The notes beneath the pieces are model-generated. The model made no database searches. It was not told the DNA's origin and saw only the letters and a program-made list of their open reading frames with translations. This document shows positions 58,485-64,000 of a DNA stretch of 64,000 nt, piece by piece (within the stretch, counting starts at the first letter, position 1; every line of letters begins with the position of its first letter). Location: positions 1 to 64,000 of the forward strand of contig NZ_AFWJ01000101.1 of NCBI RefSeq assembly GCF_000222685.1. The letters are read 5' to 3'. The position numbers and the translations under genes were made by a program. Source of the stretch: Vibrio nigripulchritudo ATCC 27043 (lineage in GTDB: Bacteria; Pseudomonadota; Gammaproteobacteria; Enterobacterales; Vibrionaceae).

Positions 58485-58516
58485 CAAAGCCATTTTGCGT
58501 TTGCAAAATGGCTTTG
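58485..58516 (-). promoter_or_regulatory. Perfect 14-bp hairpin between ptsH and ptsI
   Basis: Arms CAAAGCCATTTTGC/GCAAAATGGCTTTG with a 4-nt loop, starting 15 bp after the ptsH stop. A short T-rich flank on the minus strand suggests partial termination, which would give more ptsH than ptsI-crr message. Confidence 0.75.
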
Positions 58517-58531
58517 AGAAGAGCGTTCTAA

Positions 58532-58789
58532 TTAGTGAAGTTGGTCCATAAGAGCAACTAGGTGGTCAACTGCTGCTTGAGCCTGTGGGCCTTCTGCAGA
58601 GATAGTAACAACTGTACCTTTAACTAGGCCTAGAGTTTGTAGCTTGAACAAGCTCTTAGCACTTGCACTTTTACCGTTAGAAGTCACTGTGATGTCAGCG
58701 TCAAAGCCTTTAGCTTCTTTAACAAACTGAGCAGCTGGACGAGTGTGTAGACCGTTTTCTGCAGTGATTTCTACTTGCTTCTGATACAT
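58532..58789 (-). CDS. ptsH: Phosphocarrier protein HPr
   Basis: 85 aa from ATG 58789, the standard HPr length. An in-frame upstream ATG at 58840 would add 17 unusual residues. Phospho-His15 is in [16 protein letters not shown]. The Ser46-like region is [10 protein letters not shown]. It carries phosphate from EI to EIIA proteins and is the first gene of the pts operon. Confidence 0.97.
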   Translation of the reverse strand: MYQKQVEITAENGLHTRPAAQFVKEAKGFDADITVTSNGKSASAKSLFKLQTLGLVKGTVVTISAEGPQAQAAVDHLVALMDQLH

Positions 58790-59024
58790 GTGATATACCC
58801 CAATTGATTTATTTTTGTGTCTGTAGTCGGCAGCGTACAATCTATCATTAACAGTGCTAGTCCAAAGTTAATGAAACGCTGACCCGATGTCAGTGTTTTC
58901 AACTCATTCTGCTCGCAGTTCTTGACTGCTGCAAAATCAGAGTGATTCTTTACTAATGCGCTTTTTATTTTGAAGCGAAAAATAAAACTGAGGTGATATT
59001 ACCAAAGGTGAGGCAGGGATCAAC

Positions 59025-59053
59025 AAAAAAGCCCCTATATGGGGCTTTTTTAG
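59025..59053 (-). terminator. Terminator after cysK
   Basis: Stem AAAAAAGCCCC/GGGGCTTTTTT between the cysK stop and the ptsH upstream region. The interval 58790-59024 should hold the ptsH promoter; no CRP site could be called with confidence. Confidence 0.85.
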
Positions 59054-59089
59054 ACTAAAAATTGATTTCAACACAGTTTTATTACGTGT

Positions 59090-60058
59090 TTATTGCTGGT
59101 TTTCTTTCTCAGTAAACAGACCTGCAAATAGTGCTGTACTTAGGTAACGTTCACCAGAGCTTGGTAGAACCGTTACAATTGTTTTACCAGCAAATTCAGG
59201 CAGTTCCGCAATGCGGTTTGCAGCAACTACTGCAGCACCAGATGAGATACCGGCCAGGATACCTTCTTCTTCCATCAGACGACGAGCCATTTCGATCGCA
59301 TCTTCAGAGGAAACAGACTCAACGCGGTCAATAAGTTCTAAATCAAGGTTACCAGGGATGAAACCTGCACCGATACCCTGAATCTTGTGTGGAGACGGTT
59401 GAATTTCTTCACCTGCCAGAGCTTGAGCGATAACAGGCGATTCTGTTGGCTCAACAGCAACGGTTGTGATTGCTTTGCCTTTTTCGCCTTTAATGTAGCG
59501 GCTTGTACCTGTTAGCGTACCACCTGTACCTACACCTGAAACGAACACGTCAACTTCACCGTCTGTCGCATCCCAAATTTCAGGACCCGTCGTTTTCTCG
59601 TGGATCGCTGGGTTAGCTGGGTTGTTGAATTGTTGTAGAAGCAGGTATTTTTCTGGGTTGCTTGCAACAATCTCTTCTGCTTTAGCGATAGCACCTTTCA
59701 TGCCTTTTGCTGCTTCAGTCAATTCTAGGTTTGCACCCAGAGCTTTAAGAAGTTTACGACGCTCAAGGCTCATTGACTCAGGCATAGTAAGAGTCAGCTT
59801 GTAACCACGAGCTGCGGCTACGAATGCAAGTGCAACACCAGTGTTACCACTTGTTGGTTCAACAAGCTCAACGCCTGGCTTAAGTGTACCTGCTTTCTCG
59901 GCTTCCCAGATCATGTTCGCACCGATACGACATTTAACGCTGAAGCTAGGGTTACGTGCTTCTACTTTAGCCAGTACGTTACCTTTACTTACGCGGTTCA
60001 GACGAACAAGTGGAGTGTTACCAATAGCTTGCGAGTTATCTTCGTAGATTTTGCTCAT
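59090..60058 (-). CDS. cysK: Cysteine synthase A
   Basis: 322 aa PLP enzyme making cysteine from O-acetylserine and sulfide. The PLP lysine is Lys42 ([14 protein letters not shown]). The phosphate-binding loops are [12 protein letters not shown] and [15 protein letters not shown]. It is downstream of cysZ on the same strand with a 225-bp gap, so it is probably separately promoted; both are sulfur-assimilation genes. Confidence 0.97.
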   Translation of the reverse strand: MSKIYEDNSQAIGNTPLVRLNRVSKGNVLAKVEARNPSFSVKCRIGANMIWEAEKAGTLKPGVELVEPTSGNTGVALAFVAAARGYKLTLTMPESMSLERRKLLKALGANLELTEAAKGMKGAIAKAEEIVASNPEKYLLLQQFNNPANPAIHEKTTGPEIWDATDGEVDVFVSGVGTGGTLTGTSRYIKGEKGKAITTVAVEPTESPVIAQALAGEEIQPSPHKIQGIGAGFIPGNLDLELIDRVESVSSEDAIEMARRLMEEEGILAGISSGAAVVAANRIAELPEFAGKTIVTVLPSSGERYLSTALFAGLFTEKENQQ

Positions 60059-60283
60059 GTTGATGTTCCTTCATTACACGGTAGAGGGTGCACAATGCAC
60101 TCTGTGTTATTACTGATTAAGCATAAAGTGCTAATAAACAACCGAAAAAGAATAAATGGTTATAACTTATAGGGTGTAATGAAGAGCTTTAATAGTGTGA
60201 ACTGAGTGGTTTTTCTATTGTGATACGCAACCAGTGTTGTACAAAAAAGGCGAGTCTTACATGAGTAATGACTCGCCTAATCC

Positions 60284-61027
60284 TTATCTCACATATTGTA
60301 ATCGATATTTGTCCACCCACATGGCGGTTGCACCACACACGGCCACGGGCATCACAAACAAATTCAATATTGGGATCATGGTAAACAACGAAACCATAAA
60401 CCCAAACCCATAAGAGGTGGACTGATTTTGTTTCAAATCATTTCTCATGTCCTGAAATGTGACTTTGTGATTGTCAAAAGGGTAGTCGCAGTACTGAATG
60501 GCAAGCATCCAGGCTGAAAACAGGAACCAGAGTATCGGACCTACTGTCTGACCCAGTGCTGGAATCAGCAATAAAATAAAGAGCCCAAGTGCTTTTGGAA
60601 GATAGTACATTAGCTTGCGCCATTCGCGACCTAGAATTCTTGGTACATCTTTCAGTAAAGACATCACAGACTGATCGCTAAGCGTTTTGCCTGTGAGCTT
60701 GGCTTCGAGCTGCTCAGCCAGAAGCCCGTTAAATGGGGCTGCCACAAAATTGGCTATGGTGCTGAACAGATAAGTAAACGTAGCCAGTATAGCGAGTGCT
60801 ACTAAGGGCCAAAGAAGATAAGAAAGCCATGACAGCATATCAGGTAGGTAGCCAAGCCATGCGTCTATCCATTGATTGAGATTAGAGAAAAGAAAATAGA
60901 TGGCTCCGCCAATCAGCAGAATATTGACGAGTAATGGCAGGATAACAAATCGTCTGATGCCGGGCTGAAATGCCAGCTCAATGCCATGAAAAAAGTATCC
61001 TATGCCACTGCGGTGGTGTGTTGTCAT
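60284..61027 (-). CDS. cysZ: Sulfate transporter CysZ
   Basis: 247 aa from ATG 61027 behind AGGAAG. An in-frame ATG at 61075 is less likely. Hydrophobic helices alternate with the family blocks [30 protein letters not shown] and [36 protein letters not shown]. It mediates sulfate uptake for the cysteine pathway in E. coli. It is convergent to nothing and divergent from zipA. Confidence 0.94.
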   Translation of the reverse strand: MTTHHRSGIGYFFHGIELAFQPGIRRFVILPLLVNILLIGGAIYFLFSNLNQWIDAWLGYLPDMLSWLSYLLWPLVALAILATFTYLFSTIANFVAAPFNGLLAEQLEAKLTGKTLSDQSVMSLLKDVPRILGREWRKLMYYLPKALGLFILLLIPALGQTVGPILWFLFSAWMLAIQYCDYPFDNHKVTFQDMRNDLKQNQSTSYGFGFMVSLFTMIPILNLFVMPVAVCGATAMWVDKYRLQYVR

Positions 61028-61297
61028 AAAAATGTTCTTCCTAGATTGCTCTATTCGCGATTCTAACGTAGACATAACAGTATACCCAAGATATGAACGC
61101 TTCCTGAATCGAAAGGCGTTTCATCTCTTAAAGGTAAAATTAAAGAAAAAGCGTGCAGAAGGTCACGCGATGTTCAACGACGTCTCCATATATTTATTCA
61201 AATTTCTCAGAGACTTTTGGTAAAGTAACACACATATACGATAAATAGACTGCCACTTGAATGTTTTTTCAGCGATGCAGTGAACAGAGAGTAAAAA

Positions 61298-62203
61298 ATG
61301 CAGGAATTGCGACTAGTACTTATCATCGTAGGCTTACTTGCTATTGCCGCTTTGCTATTCCACGGGTTGTGGACCAGTAAAAAAGAAGGAAAAGCCAAAT
61401 TTGGTAACAAACCTCACCGTAAGCTGGAAAGCTCTGAGGAAGAAGAACAAGATTACACCGCTACTCGCGCGTTTGCTCCTGAAGACGATTTCGAAATTAT
61501 CCGCAAAACCCGAAAAGAACCTGAGTTTGCTGACAATACTGAAAAAGAAGTACCTGCTTACGATCCATTGGTAGACAGTGAAGAATCGCTACCTTCCTTT
61601 TCATCGATAGATGATGAGTCAATCAAGTCAAAAGAAAATGAACCTGTTGAAAATGTTCTGGAACCAGAAGCATTTGTTGCAGAGCCTCAAGAGACAGAAC
61701 AAATCGCAGTAAATCAAACTACCGACTTCGAAAACGAAGAGCGCATTGAAGATCCTGTTATCACTGAGCCAGAGCCTGAAGCTGAAAAAGAAATGGAAGT
61801 GTTAGTCCTAAATGTTCACTGTGCTGGCGATGATCCGTTTGTGGGCACTTCTTTGTTTGATAGCATGAAGCAAAACGGCTTGCTGTACGGTGAAATGGAC
61901 ATCTTCCATCGCCATGCGGATTTGTCTGGGACAGGTAAAGTACTGTTCAGTGTGGCCAATATGATGCAACCAGGAACACTTCAGCATGATGATCCGGACA
62001 CCTTTACAACTCAGGGTATTTCCTTCTTCATGACGTTGCCATGCTTTGGCGAAGCAGACCAGAATTTCAAATTGATGTTGAAAACCGCGCAGCAGATTGC
62101 CGATGACTTAGGTGGAAATGTGCTGGATGATCAACGCAACCTTATGACGCCAGACAGGCTTGATGCGTACCGACAACAGATCCGCGACTTCAACGCTGGT
62201 TAA
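61298..62203 (+). CDS. zipA: Cell division protein ZipA
   Basis: 301 aa. One N-terminal TM helix ([21 protein letters not shown], about 5-25) is followed by a basic patch and a long acidic, Glu/Pro-rich linker (about 45-165). The C-terminal FtsZ-binding domain (about 165-300, [26 protein letters not shown]) follows. It anchors FtsZ to the inner membrane. It is placed before ligA as in other gammaproteobacteria. Confidence 0.95.
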   Translation: MQELRLVLIIVGLLAIAALLFHGLWTSKKEGKAKFGNKPHRKLESSEEEEQDYTATRAFAPEDDFEIIRKTRKEPEFADNTEKEVPAYDPLVDSEESLPSFSSIDDESIKSKENEPVENVLEPEAFVAEPQETEQIAVNQTTDFENEERIEDPVITEPEPEAEKEMEVLVLNVHCAGDDPFVGTSLFDSMKQNGLLYGEMDIFHRHADLSGTGKVLFSVANMMQPGTLQHDDPDTFTTQGISFFMTLPCFGEADQNFKLMLKTAQQIADDLGGNVLDDQRNLMTPDRLDAYRQQIRDFNAG

Positions 62204-62216
62204 TACAAGCAAATAC

Positions 62217-64000
<1,784 letters not shown>

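Overview
The window reads as chromosome of a Vibrionaceae bacterium, most likely a Vibrio. This rests on the sheathed-polar-flagellum gene set (flgT, flgO, flgP, flgN, flgM, flgA, cheV, cheR, flgB to flgL, flagellin), the family-typical order of the housekeeping blocks, a NutA-type 5'-nucleotidase and moderate G+C. The genus is inferred from gene content; the species cannot be told from the sequence alone.

Layout. 1-10.2 kb: tRNA-Met, then a leftward housekeeping block (ychF, pth, prs, ispE, lolB), and divergently hemA-prfA-prmC-sirB2-sirB1-kdsA. 10.3-16.2 kb: a two-component system divergent from a two-gene RND efflux pump, with a triple TGTCGAA motif between them. 16.2-20.7 kb: a Cache-type chemoreceptor, a 5'-nucleotidase and a Cys-tRNA(Pro) deacylase. 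20.7-21.4 kb: a tRNA-Pro unit made of a promoter, a broken tRNA-Pro copy, an intact tRNA-Pro and a four-copy 117-bp array in which each unit carries a tRNA 3' end plus a rho-independent terminator. 21.5-29 kb: a DUF3149 micro-protein behind an FNR-like site, smrA, rluF, a TraB/GumN protein, an OMP, a frameshifted Ig-like lipoprotein and a KdgM-type porin. 29.1-32.7 kb: copper handling (DUF411 protein, CopA with a textbook CueR promoter) and a DUF2834 protein. 32.8-36.9 kb: gltX, an AP2-like protein, azurin, a two-gene cassette whose second product resembles the last two membrane helices of MotA/PomA, and tRNA-Arg.

37.0-55.6 kb is a nearly complete early/middle flagellar and chemotaxis region. 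The sequence shows strong sigma-54 promoters before flgB, flgF and flgK, weaker ones before flgO and the flagellin gene, and a sigma-28 promoter before flgM. This matches the FlrA/FlrC/sigma-54 then FliA hierarchy known in Vibrio. 56-58.8 kb is the PTS operon (ptsH-ptsI-crr, leftward), with a perfect 14-bp hairpin between ptsH and ptsI. 59-64 kb holds cysK and cysZ (leftward), then zipA, a 68-bp palindromic intergenic repeat, and ligA running off the right edge.

No phage, insertion sequence, CRISPR or integron was seen. Items most worth a second look are the tRNA-Pro repeat array, the mini-MotA cassette, the T7 frameshift in the Ig-like lipoprotein, the operator candidate between the two-component and RND genes, and the AP2-like orphan.
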